From DATLFQ01 sp035540915 (lineage in GTDB: Bacteria; Actinomycetota; Acidimicrobiia; Acidimicrobiales; GCA-2861595): a DNA stretch of 40,775 nt. Within the stretch, counting starts at the first letter, position 1; each line of letters begins with the position of its first letter. Positions 14,155 to 24,348 of the stretch are shown in pieces. Below the pieces are notes generated by a model that was not told where the DNA came from, did no database searches, and saw only the letters and a program-made list of their open reading frames with translations. The stretch spans positions 1 to 40,775 of the forward strand of contig DATLFQ010000216.1 in NCBI GenBank assembly GCA_035540915.1, read 5' to 3'. Made by a program: the position numbers and the translations under genes.

Positions 14155-15005
14155 CCGACCGTCACGGGCGCGGCGTCGCCGGCGGTGACGGTGGCGAGCA
14201 CCTGGAGCTCCGAGGAGAGCAGCGGCAGGCCGCCGCGGGCCAGCTGGACCGAGGTCCAGTTCCAGACCCGCTTGGCCGGCACGAGCGCGCCCGCCAGCCG
14301 CCGGTCGAAGAGGCAGTCCTCGGTGACGCCGACGTAGGCGAACTGCTCGACCCGGAGGCCGGCCCGACCGAGGAGCAGCCGGAGGGAGGCCGCGGTGAAG
14401 TGGAGGCGATGGTCGTGGGCGGCGAAGTCGAGGGGGCGATTGGCGGCCGCCAGCACCCGGGCGTAGCCGGCCTGGAACCGGAAGTTCGGGGTCGTGAGGA
14501 ACAGCCGGCCGCCGGGCCGCAACGCCTGCACCGCCTGGTCGAGGAGCGGGCGCGCGTCGGGCACGTGGGCGATCACGCACCACAACGTGACGGCGTCGCA
14601 CCGCCCGGCGAGCGACGGGGGCAGCTCCGTGACGGCCCGGTCGGCGCCGAGGCGGTCGCCGGCGATCTCGGTCGCGGTCGGCGAGACGTCCAGGGAGTAG
14701 GCGTCCCACCCCTGTTCGAGGGCGCAGGCGGCGAAGTGCCCCACCCCGCCGCCGATGTCGAGCAGGGTTCGGCCCTGCACTCCGCCGGCGAGGCGGTCGA
14801 GCGCAGCGGCGAACACCGACGTCCGGGCCGTCGTCCAGTACGGCTTGGCCAGCTCGCCCGCCAGGTCGCCCCGGCGGTCCCAGTAGTCGGCGCCCCCGGT
14901 CGCCGCGCCCACCACCCGGCCGAAGCCGCAACCCCGGCAGACCAGCATGCGCTGGTCGCCGACGGCCCGTCTCGCCACCCGCCCCTGGCACAGGTCGCAC
15001 GTCAT
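14151..15005 (-). CDS. Zinc-ribbon class I SAM-dependent methyltransferase
   Basis: 284 residues. An N-terminal CxxC...CxxC zinc ribbon (C3, C6, C23, C26) is followed by a methyltransferase domain with motif I LLDIGGGVGHFA, YSLDVSPTATEIA, VTLWCVIAHVPD and LRPGGRLFLTTPNF. Proteins with this layout occur in polysaccharide and nucleotide-sugar clusters, often as sugar C- or O-methyltransferases. It overlaps both neighbours by ATGA (upstream with fkbM-like, downstream with the flippase). Substrate unknown. Confidence 0.84.
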   Translation of the reverse strand: MTCDLCQGRVARRAVGDQRMLVCRGCGFGRVVGAATGGADYWDRRGDLAGELAKPYWTTARTSVFAAALDRLAGGVQGRTLLDIGGGVGHFAACALEQGWDAYSLDVSPTATEIAGDRLGADRAVTELPPSLAGRCDAVTLWCVIAHVPDARPLLDQAVQALRPGGRLFLTTPNFRFQAGYARVLAAANRPLDFAAHDHRLHFTAASLRLLLGRAGLRVEQFAYVGVTEDCLFDRRLAGALVPAKRVWNWTSVQLARGGLPLLSSELQVLATVTAGDAAPVTVG

Positions 15006-15967
15006 CGCAGGAGCAGGAGGTCGGTGTGGTCGATGCCGCGGTACTGCTCGGCCAGCCGGCCCACACGGTGGGCACTGGTCACGGCCGACCCGTGGCACCC
15101 GGCCGCCAGCCGGTGGACGTCGACGACGGTGGTGTAGCTCGCGGCGACGATGTCCTCCAACAGGCGCCCGGCGCCCGTGGCCTCCAGGCTGGCCGGCGAG
15201 TACTCGAGCAGCACGGGCAGGCCCCGCTCGGTGACGGTGGTCGCGCCGGCGAGGGCGAACGGCTCGTGGCCCTGGGAGTCGATCCACACCAGGCCCACGT
15301 CGTCCAGCCGCACCGTCCCCTCGGCCACCAGCGAGTCGAGTCGGGCCAGGCGGACCGGCTCGGCGTCGTGTGCCGCCGCGGCGACCGCCTCGGCGATGCG
15401 GTGGTCGCCCGAGTTGCGGGACGAGCGGCTGAGCGCCGCGGTGCCGTCCCGGTCGGAGAGGGCCAGCGCGAGGACGTCGGCGCGGCCGCCCAACCCGTTC
15501 AGGGTCAGGTTCATGGTGAGCAGGCGGATGTTGGCCGGCTCCGGCTCGATGCAGACGGCGCGGCCGAAGCCGAAGTGCAGGAGGGCGTCGACGGTCGAGG
15601 TGCCGATGTTGGCGCCCACATCGAGGAAGCACGACCCGGCCACCTGTGTCCCGGTGGTTCGCCGGAGGTAGTCCAGGGCGGTCCGCATGTAGACGCGCTC
15701 GTAGCCGCCGGTCATGAACACCACGCGGCCGATCTCGTCGTCACGGCCGTCGACCAGCAGCTGGCCGTCGCCGAACGGGGCGACGAGCAGCCGGGAATGT
15801 CGGCCGAGTCGGCGGAACCGGGCACCCCGCAGGCCCGAGGCGCGGGCGCCCCGGTAGTCGACGACGACCTTGGCCGTCTCCCGCAGCCGCCGGTCCCACG
15901 TCCCGGGGAGGCGGGCGGAGGCCCGGCGGGCCTGCTGCAGCAGCCTCAGTCGCGTCTCGGCGCGCAC
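15002..15967 (-). CDS. FkbM-family methyltransferase
   Basis: 321 residues. The FkbM domain is seen from FLDVGANIGTSTVDALLHFG (motif I, about residues 114-133) through EPEPANIRLLTMNLTLNG, DRDGTAALSRSSRNSGDH and VWIDSQGHEP. Family members O-methylate hydroxyls of sugars or polyketides. The GTG start at 15967 has an excellent GGAGGGG seven bases upstream, the clearest SD of this operon, needed because the preceding gene ends 19 bases away without overlap. The stop overlaps the next ATG (ATGA). Confidence 0.85.
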   Translation of the reverse strand: MRAETRLRLLQQARRASARLPGTWDRRLRETAKVVVDYRGARASGLRGARFRRLGRHSRLLVAPFGDGQLLVDGRDDEIGRVVFMTGGYERVYMRTALDYLRRTTGTQVAGSCFLDVGANIGTSTVDALLHFGFGRAVCIEPEPANIRLLTMNLTLNGLGGRADVLALALSDRDGTAALSRSSRNSGDHRIAEAVAAAAHDAEPVRLARLDSLVAEGTVRLDDVGLVWIDSQGHEPFALAGATTVTERGLPVLLEYSPASLEATGAGRLLEDIVAASYTTVVDVHRLAAGCHGSAVTSAHRVGRLAEQYRGIDHTDLLLLR

Positions 15968-15986
15968 CGCGATTCCCCTCCGAGGA

Positions 15987-17603
15987 TCATCGGGACGGGA
16001 CGGGCGCCGGGCGCTCGTCCGGGGCCCGGCCGGTCATCGCCGCCCCGTAGCCGTACCCGTATCCGTATCCGTAGCCCTCGTCGGCGGCGGCGCCGTTGAG
16101 GACCGTACCCACCACCGGGGCGTCCACCTGCTGCAGCAGCTCCAGAGCCCGGCCAAGGCTGCGCCGGCTGGTGGTCCGGGCCTTCGCCACCAGCAGCGTG
16201 GCGTCCACCCGGGCGGCGAGGACGAGCGCGTCCGACACGGGCAGGACCGGCGGCGAGTCGAACACGACGATGTCGGCGTGGCCCTGCAGCGCCAGGAGCA
16301 CCTCGATGGTCCTCGGCCCGGACAGCAGCTCCGACGGGTTCGGCGGCCGGGGGCCGGAGGCCAGGACGTACAGGCCGTCCACTCCCGGGGCCGGCACGAG
16401 CGCCTCCGACAGCGGGGCGTCGCCGAGGAGCACCGAGGTGAACCCGATCCCGTTGCCGAGGCCGAAGAACTCGTGCACCCGCGACCGGCGCAGGTCGCAG
16501 TCGACGACGACCACCCGCTGCCCGGCGGTGGCCAGGGCGACGCAGAGGTTCGCGACCGTGGTCGTCTTGCCCTCCGACGACGACGGGCTGGTGACCTGCA
16601 GGGTGCGGACGGGCGTGTCGAGGCCGAGGAACTGGATGGAGGTGCGCAGGCTCCGGTAGGCCTCCGCCGCCACCGACGCCGGTGCCCGCAGCGTCACGGT
16701 CCGGGCCTGCTCCGCCTCCTTCCAGCCCGGTGTCAACGGGATCAGGCCGAGTACCGGAAGGCCGGTGGTGGAGCGCTCGAGGTCGTCCTTGGTCCGCACC
16801 GAGTCGTCGAGGTACTCCACCAGGAAGGCGATGCCGACGCCGAGCACCAGGCCGAGGAACAACGACAGCGCCGCCGTGGCCGGTGGGTTCGGCTCGAACG
16901 GGGCGGTCGGTACCGAGGCGGCGGTGAGCAGCTGCGCCTCCCCGCTGTTGAGACCGGCGCCGATCTGCAGCTGGTCGATCTGGGAGTCGAACAGTCTCTG
17001 CTGGCTGACGAGGCTGGCCCGCTCCTCCCGCTGGGACGCGGCCACCGCCTCGCGCTCGGGAGGGCCCCGGCCGGCGAGCGCGGCGTCCAGTGCCTCCAGC
17101 TCGCGCTGCTTCTCATCGACCTGGCCCTGGATGACGGACTGGGCCTTGAGGCTGTCCTCGACGGTCGCCTTCCTCCGGTACTCGATGTAGGCGTCGACGT
17201 AGGTGTTCACCGTGTCGGCGGCCCGGCGGGGGCTGACGCTCTCGGCGCTCAGGGTGACGACGTTGTCGTCCCGCGAACCGCGCGCTGTCACCCGGGCGCG
17301 GTACCCCAGCTTGGCGACCGCTGCGTCGCGCACGAATTCGCTGGTCAACACCCGTATCTCGGTGGCGACGTAGCGACTGGTGTCCTGGGGCAGCTGCCCG
17401 CCGTTGGAGGCGAACAGCGTCTCGGACCGCTTCGGCGCGATCAGCACCTCGGCTGATGCCCGGTAACGCGGCGTGGTCGACAGTGACACAGCCAGACCGG
17501 CCCCCACGGCCACCGCCGCAACGGCCACCACCACCCATTTCCGGCGGCGCAGGATGGTGACGTAGCCCCGGAGGTCGAGATCTCGGTGTTCGGCCGGCTC
17601 CAT
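15987..17603 (-). CDS. Wzz-domain / BY-kinase fusion, polysaccharide chain-length and export regulator
   Basis: 538 residues. An N-terminal Wzz domain is bounded by membrane helices at about 23-42 and 243-263 with a coiled-coil-rich external part. The cytosolic part is a bacterial tyrosine kinase with Walker A SPSSSEGKTT (339-348), Walker A' VVVDCDLRRS (365-374) and Walker B IVVFDSPP (445-452). The C-terminal Tyr cluster is five YG repeats (Tyr 511 to 519), the expected autophosphorylation tail. Fusing transmembrane adaptor and kinase in one chain is known in actinobacteria as well as proteobacterial Wzc. ATG 17603 follows TACGCT by eight bases. It heads the seven-gene minus-strand operon. 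Confidence 0.9.
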   Translation of the reverse strand: MEPAEHRDLDLRGYVTILRRRKWVVVAVAAVAVGAGLAVSLSTTPRYRASAEVLIAPKRSETLFASNGGQLPQDTSRYVATEIRVLTSEFVRDAAVAKLGYRARVTARGSRDDNVVTLSAESVSPRRAADTVNTYVDAYIEYRRKATVEDSLKAQSVIQGQVDEKQRELEALDAALAGRGPPEREAVAASQREERASLVSQQRLFDSQIDQLQIGAGLNSGEAQLLTAASVPTAPFEPNPPATAALSLFLGLVLGVGIAFLVEYLDDSVRTKDDLERSTTGLPVLGLIPLTPGWKEAEQARTVTLRAPASVAAEAYRSLRTSIQFLGLDTPVRTLQVTSPSSSEGKTTTVANLCVALATAGQRVVVVDCDLRRSRVHEFFGLGNGIGFTSVLLGDAPLSEALVPAPGVDGLYVLASGPRPPNPSELLSGPRTIEVLLALQGHADIVVFDSPPVLPVSDALVLAARVDATLLVAKARTTSRRSLGRALELLQQVDAPVVGTVLNGAAADEGYGYGYGYGYGAAMTGRAPDERPAPVPSR

Positions 17604-17720
17604 GCGACGGCAGCGTATCCTGCGAAGATCGTCATTGCCCCTGAAAGCGCCAAAACTCCTCATACCGTCGGTGGCGGCCGGCGCCGGACCCCCGCCCGCC
17701 GCCAGGCCGCCCGGCTCGTC

Positions 17721-19979
17721 ATGGCGATCTCGACCGTCGGCGGTGCCCTGGCGGGGGCCCGCCCGTCGGGCCTCCTCGTGGCCGACGTGCTGGTGCCGGC
17801 GGGCTTCGCCCTCGTGGTGGCGGCTGCGGCCGGCCGATCCCGGCGATGGACCTGGCTCGTGCTGGCAGGCGGCGCCGCCGCGCTGGCGGGTGGTCCGGTG
17901 GCCCGCATCGCGGCGAACCTGGCTCTCGGCGTCGCACTGCTGGCGGTCACCGGACGGAGGAGGAGCCGGTTGGCCGGCACCGTCGTCGGCGCGCTGGCCG
18001 TGCAGGTGCTGCTCCGCGTGGAAGCCGGTGGCGCACTGGTGCCGGGGTTCGCCGGTGGCTCGGCTCTGGTCTCGGGTGCGCTGACCCTTCCCGTGCTCGT
18101 CTCGGCGTACCGCCTGCTCGGGACCGCGGCCCGGGCTCGGGCACGGGCCGCCTGCGTGGTCGGCGCCGCGTTCGTGGCCGGTGCCACCCTCGCCCTCGCC
18201 GCTGCGCTGGGCTCGGCCCGGTCCGAGGCGGCCCGCGGCCTCGACGACGTCCGCGCCGGGCTCACGCTGGCACTGTCCGGTGACCAGCGGGCGGCCGGCA
18301 CCATGGCCGACGCGGCCGTGGTGCTGGCCGCCGCACGCGACCGGCTGGCGCCCTGGTGGGCGTGGCCGGCCCGCCTGGTGCCGGTCCTCGGCCACCAGGC
18401 TGCCGCCATGGACATCGCGGTGGGCGAGGCGGCCCGCCTGGCCGCCACCGCGTCGACGGCTACCGCAGCGGCCGACCTGGCGGGCCTGCGGGTGGTCGAC
18501 GGCGCCCTCGACCTCGACCGCCTGGCCGAGGTCCGTTCCCCGCTGGCCGCCGTCACGACGGCCCTCGAGCGGGCGGCGCGGCGGCTGGAGGAGATCCGGT
18601 CCCCGTGGTTGCTCCCGCCGGTCCGGGACCGGATCGATGCGGTCCACCGCCGGGCCCGGCAGGCAGCCGTCGGCGCCCACACCGCCGCGGCGGTGGTCGA
18701 CGCCGTGCCCGGCCTGCTGGGCGTGTCCGGGGAGCGGCGCTACGTCGTGGCCTTCGTGACGCCGGCCGAGTCACGCGGCGCCGGCGGCTACATGGGCAGC
18801 TTCGGGGAGGTGACGGCCGACGGTGGCCGGCTGACGCTCACCCGCGCCGGCCGCACCCTGGAGCTGATGGATGCCCCGGTCAGGCCACCACGGCCGATCC
18901 CCGGCCCGGCCGAGTACGTGACCCGCTACGGCCGCTTCAAACCGGAGAAGTCGTTGGGCGACATCGGGTACTCCCCCGACTTCCCCACCGTGGCCCAGGT
19001 GCTCGAGGGCGAGTACGAGCGGGCGGGCGGAGTGGCGGTCGAGGGTGCGGTGAGCGTCGACCCCTACGCCCTGGCCGCCCTCCTGGAGCTGACCGGGCCG
19101 GTGCCGGTGGCCGGCATCGACGAGCCGCTCACGGCGGCCAACGCCGCCGAGGTCCTGCTGTTCCAGCAGTACGTCCGCTTCCCTGCGGTGTCCGAGCGGC
19201 TCGATTTCCTGGCCGACGCCACGGCCGCCGTCCTCGAACGGCTGACCGAGGGGCCCTTGCCGGACCTTCGCCGGGTGGTCGAGGTGCTGGGCCCGGTGGT
19301 CCGCCAGGGCCGCCTGATGGTGCACAGCGCGCGAGGGGGGGAGCAGGCGGTGCTCGCCGCCATCGGCCTGGACGGCAGCCTGCCGGACCCGGCCGGCGGC
19401 GACTTCCTGTCGGTGGTCACCCAGAACTCGGCCAACAACAAGATCGATGTGTTCCTCCACCGCGCCGTGGCCTACCGAGCGACCTTCGAGCCGGGCACCG
19501 GCCGGGTCGACGCCACGGTCGAGGTGACGCTCCGCAACGACGCGCCCGCCGCCGGCCTGCCCCACTACGTCATCGGCAGCACCGATCCGACCCTGCCGGC
19601 GGGCACCAACCGGATGTACCTCTCGGTGTACACGCCGCACCGGCTGACCGCGGCCCGGCTCGACGGCGTGCCCCTCGCCATGGAGAGCGCCCGAGAGCTG
19701 GGGCGGTACGTCCACTCCGCCTTCGTGACCCTCGGAGCCGGGCGCCAGGGCGTCGTCCGCCTGCAGCTCTCCGGTCAGCTCGACGGCGGCAGCTACCGGA
19801 TCGGCTACGCCCCCCAGCCGCTGGTCAACCCGGACACGGTCCAGCTGGCGGTGGAGCCCGCGTCGGGCTGGGCGGTCGAGCCGGCCGGGCCGTTCCAGCC
19901 TCACGGGCGCGGCATCGTCGCCCCGGTCGCCAGCGACCGCGACCAGCGGTTCTCCGCCTCGTTCCGGCGGGCCGGCTGA
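17721..19979 (+). CDS. DUF4012 membrane protein
   Basis: About 752 residues. The first 180 hold four to six Ala/Val/Leu-rich membrane helices; the rest is a large extracellular part with the DUF4012 core: YVVAFVTPAESRGAGGYMGSFGEV, YGRFKPEKSLGDIGYSPDFP, a beta-rich domain and SVVTQNSANNKIDVFLHRA. Such proteins lie beside actinobacterial exopolysaccharide genes; some resemble LytR-CpsA-Psr-associated proteins in context, but no enzyme activity is established. I chose ATG 17721 because the longer reading (from 17586) would overlap the divergent kinase gene. The true start could be anywhere up to the hydrophobic region. Confidence 0.75.
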   Translation: MAISTVGGALAGARPSGLLVADVLVPAGFALVVAAAAGRSRRWTWLVLAGGAAALAGGPVARIAANLALGVALLAVTGRRRSRLAGTVVGALAVQVLLRVEAGGALVPGFAGGSALVSGALTLPVLVSAYRLLGTAARARARAACVVGAAFVAGATLALAAALGSARSEAARGLDDVRAGLTLALSGDQRAAGTMADAAVVLAAARDRLAPWWAWPARLVPVLGHQAAAMDIAVGEAARLAATASTATAAADLAGLRVVDGALDLDRLAEVRSPLAAVTTALERAARRLEEIRSPWLLPPVRDRIDAVHRRARQAAVGAHTAAAVVDAVPGLLGVSGERRYVVAFVTPAESRGAGGYMGSFGEVTADGGRLTLTRAGRTLELMDAPVRPPRPIPGPAEYVTRYGRFKPEKSLGDIGYSPDFPTVAQVLEGEYERAGGVAVEGAVSVDPYALAALLELTGPVPVAGIDEPLTAANAAEVLLFQQYVRFPAVSERLDFLADATAAVLERLTEGPLPDLRRVVEVLGPVVRQGRLMVHSARGGEQAVLAAIGLDGSLPDPAGGDFLSVVTQNSANNKIDVFLHRAVAYRATFEPGTGRVDATVEVTLRNDAPAAGLPHYVIGSTDPTLPAGTNRMYLSVYTPHRLTAARLDGVPLAMESARELGRYVHSAFVTLGAGRQGVVRLQLSGQLDGGSYRIGYAPQPLVNPDTVQLAVEPASGWAVEPAGPFQPHGRGIVAPVASDRDQRFSASFRRAG

Positions 19980-20052
19980 TGCGGCCGGAACGGGTCGCCG
20001 GGCGGCTGAGGGGTTATTGCCAGCTTTGTCGGTTCTATGGCACAGTGGCGGC

Positions 20053-20682
20053 ATGACGCACATCGCTGGCGGCCCTGCTCTCCGCGCGCGTCCGGCCGGC
20101 GCGCGCACCTGTTGGATCGCCGTCGCGGCGCTCCTGCTCCTGCCCGTGCTGGTCGCGGCGCCTGCGGCCGCCCAGACCTACGGTCCTCAGCCGGTCGGGC
20201 TGACCTGTGCGGTGTCGGCGTCGGTCGTCAACCTCCGGCTCGCCTGCACCGTGACCGGCTTCGGCGCCAACGTCGCCGTCGTCGTGCGCATCTTCTCGAC
20301 ACCTCGCGAACTGGGCACCGTGCGGACCGACGCCGCGGGGAACGGATCGTTCGACTTCACCCTTCCCCCCGACCTCGAACCGGGCGACCACCGGGTCGAG
20401 GCCGAGGGACGGTTGAACGACGGCCGGGTCGTCATCGCGTCGACCATGGTCACGCTGGGGTCGCCCTTCTCGCTGACCAGGACGCTGGAGCTCCAGGCGG
20501 GCGGCACCGGGGCCGAGACGTCGAGGGGCGGCACCGCCGCGGCGGACCTGCCGCGAACCGGCGAGGGCACCGGTTCCCTGGCCGGCATCGGCTCGGCCCT
20601 CGTCGCCGCCGGTGGACTGCTCGTCCTGGCCGCCCGGAAGCGCCGGAGCAGGTCCGGCCGGTCCGCCCCGGCCGGGAGCTAG
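20053..20682 (+). CDS. Secreted LPRTG-motif cell-wall-anchored protein
   Basis: 209 residues. Signal peptide with a basic start and WIAVAALLLLPVLVAAPAAAQ (cleavage after AAA or AAQ, about residue 37). A single beta-rich Ig-like domain follows (TCAVSASVVNLRLACTVTGFG, GNGSFDFTLPPDLEPGDHRVE), then a Gly/Ala linker, LPRTG sorting signal, a membrane helix (IGSALVAAGGLLVLAA) and a positively charged tail RKRRSR. It should be attached to peptidoglycan by a sortase encoded elsewhere. It lies 73 bases after the DUF4012 gene and may be co-expressed with the polysaccharide machinery. Confidence 0.85.
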   Translation: MTHIAGGPALRARPAGARTCWIAVAALLLLPVLVAAPAAAQTYGPQPVGLTCAVSASVVNLRLACTVTGFGANVAVVVRIFSTPRELGTVRTDAAGNGSFDFTLPPDLEPGDHRVEAEGRLNDGRVVIASTMVTLGSPFSLTRTLELQAGGTGAETSRGGTAAADLPRTGEGTGSLAGIGSALVAAGGLLVLAARKRRSRSGRSAPAGS

Positions 20683-20695
20683 GGCACCCCGGCCA

Positions 20696-21301
20696 ATGGG
20701 TTGGTGCCACGAGTTCGGCTCGCAGATCGTCGAGGGGTGCGCCCACCCCATGGTCGCCGGCGCCGCCGGGTGCCGATGTGGGGCGTGCGGAGGCACCTGC
20801 GCCGGTCGGTTCGCCGGCTGCCCCAAGGTCTGGGCCCGCGGGCCGCGGCCCGGCCCGTCCCTGGTCGTGCTGCCGGAGCCGTCAGGGGCCGCCATCGGCG
20901 GGGGCGGGGGGGAGCAGCCGACGCCCGGCACCTCCGTGGTCGACACCCCGGTGGACCATGACGCGCTGCGGCGGACGAACGCCGCGGTGGATCGCCTGTC
21001 CCGCAACGTCCGGCGCCTGACCCTTGCGACCGAGGCGCTCCCGGCTCGGCTCGAGCAGGCGGTCGACCGGCCGGCGCCCGCCGCGCCCGCGCCCGCAGCG
21101 CCCGCCGCGCCTGCGCCCGCGGCGCCCGCGCCCGCAGCGCCCGCCGCGCCTGCGCCCGCGGCGCCCGCCGCCCCCGTGACCGCACCGGTCGCAACCCACG
21201 CTGCCTCGGCCGCCCGGGCCGCGTGGGGCGCCCTCGCGGCCCGTCCGGAGTGGCGGGCGGCCCGGGAGCGCCAGCGCTCCCGGCCGCGACTTCCGCGTTA
21301 G
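20696..21301 (+). CDS. Cys-rich protein with Ala/Pro repeats, function unknown
   Basis: 201 residues. The N-terminus packs seven Cys (4, 15, 26, 28, 31, 35, 42) and two His (5, 17) into 42 residues, including CRCGACGGTC, so a metal-binding knuckle is likely. A Gly-rich linker, a helix (about 85-120: HDALRRTNAAVDRLSRNVRR) and an Ala-Pro tract follow, ending in a basic WRAARERQRSR tail. Third codon positions are strongly G/C across the Cys region, as expected for real coding. It starts 13 bases after the LPRTG gene and ends seven bases from the convergent aceE. I do not recognise a function. Confidence 0.55.
   Translation: MGWCHEFGSQIVEGCAHPMVAGAAGCRCGACGGTCAGRFAGCPKVWARGPRPGPSLVVLPEPSGAAIGGGGGEQPTPGTSVVDTPVDHDALRRTNAAVDRLSRNVRRLTLATEALPARLEQAVDRPAPAAPAPAAPAAPAPAAPAPAAPAAPAPAAPAAPVTAPVATHAASAARAAWGALAARPEWRAARERQRSRPRLPR
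21083..21160 (+). repeat. Tandem 39-bp perfect duplication in the Ala/Pro tract
   Basis: Two adjacent identical 39-base units (21083-21121 and 21122-21160), each encoding 13 residues of Ala/Pro. The period is a multiple of three, so copy-number changes would keep the frame. Confidence 0.8.
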
Positions 21302-21308
21302 CGGCCGC

Positions 21309-24029
<2,721 letters not shown>

Positions 24030-24137
24030 GCCGGCCGCCCTCCGACCCGGACCAGCTCCTGAACCGGGTCGGGACTTTCCGTCTCGAAGCCGCGTCAAGA
24101 GCGACGTCGTGACGGAAGGTCGGGTGGCTCCCGACGA

Positions 24138-24305
24138 ATGTCACACCCGTACCCCTCGGCCAGGATCGCCGTCGAGTTCGACGGCTGGAGCACGAACCCG
24201 TCGGCGTGGGCGGTACGACAGCGACCGGAGTCGCTGGCGGGCCTGCTCACGCGTCGGCCTGCCGGCGCTCTGCGGTCGTGGCCGAGGTCGCCGCCGCGCC
24301 CGTAG
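24138..24305 (+). pseudogene. Possible remnant of a DUF559-type endonuclease-like gene
   Basis: The 319-base gap between aceE and the RNase H gene holds no intact gene, but three short stretches in three different frames line up with the end of DUF559/very-short-patch-repair-like proteins: ARIAVEFDGW (frame of 24138), then YDSDRSRWRACSRVG (from 24214) and AVVAEVAAAP (from 24272). In an intact relative these would be one continuous segment with the pattern 'VAVEFDGW ... FDADRARW'. Two frame changes would be needed, so it looks decayed. The identification is by memory of the family pattern and is tentative. Confidence 0.35.
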
Positions 24306-24348
24306 CGGGTGCGCGGCCCGAGCTGGCCGCGTGGGCAAGGATCACCGG

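Noticed and set aside
12775..14337. Very long open plus-strand reading frame opposite the flippase
   Set aside because: Low-complexity Gln/Arg/Gly-rich translation without domains; a GC-driven shadow of the minus-strand gene.
21073..21180. GCGCCCGC-type array as possible CRISPR or origin repeats
   Set aside because: Units are contiguous, in frame and encode Ala/Pro; there are no spacers or AT-rich melting region.
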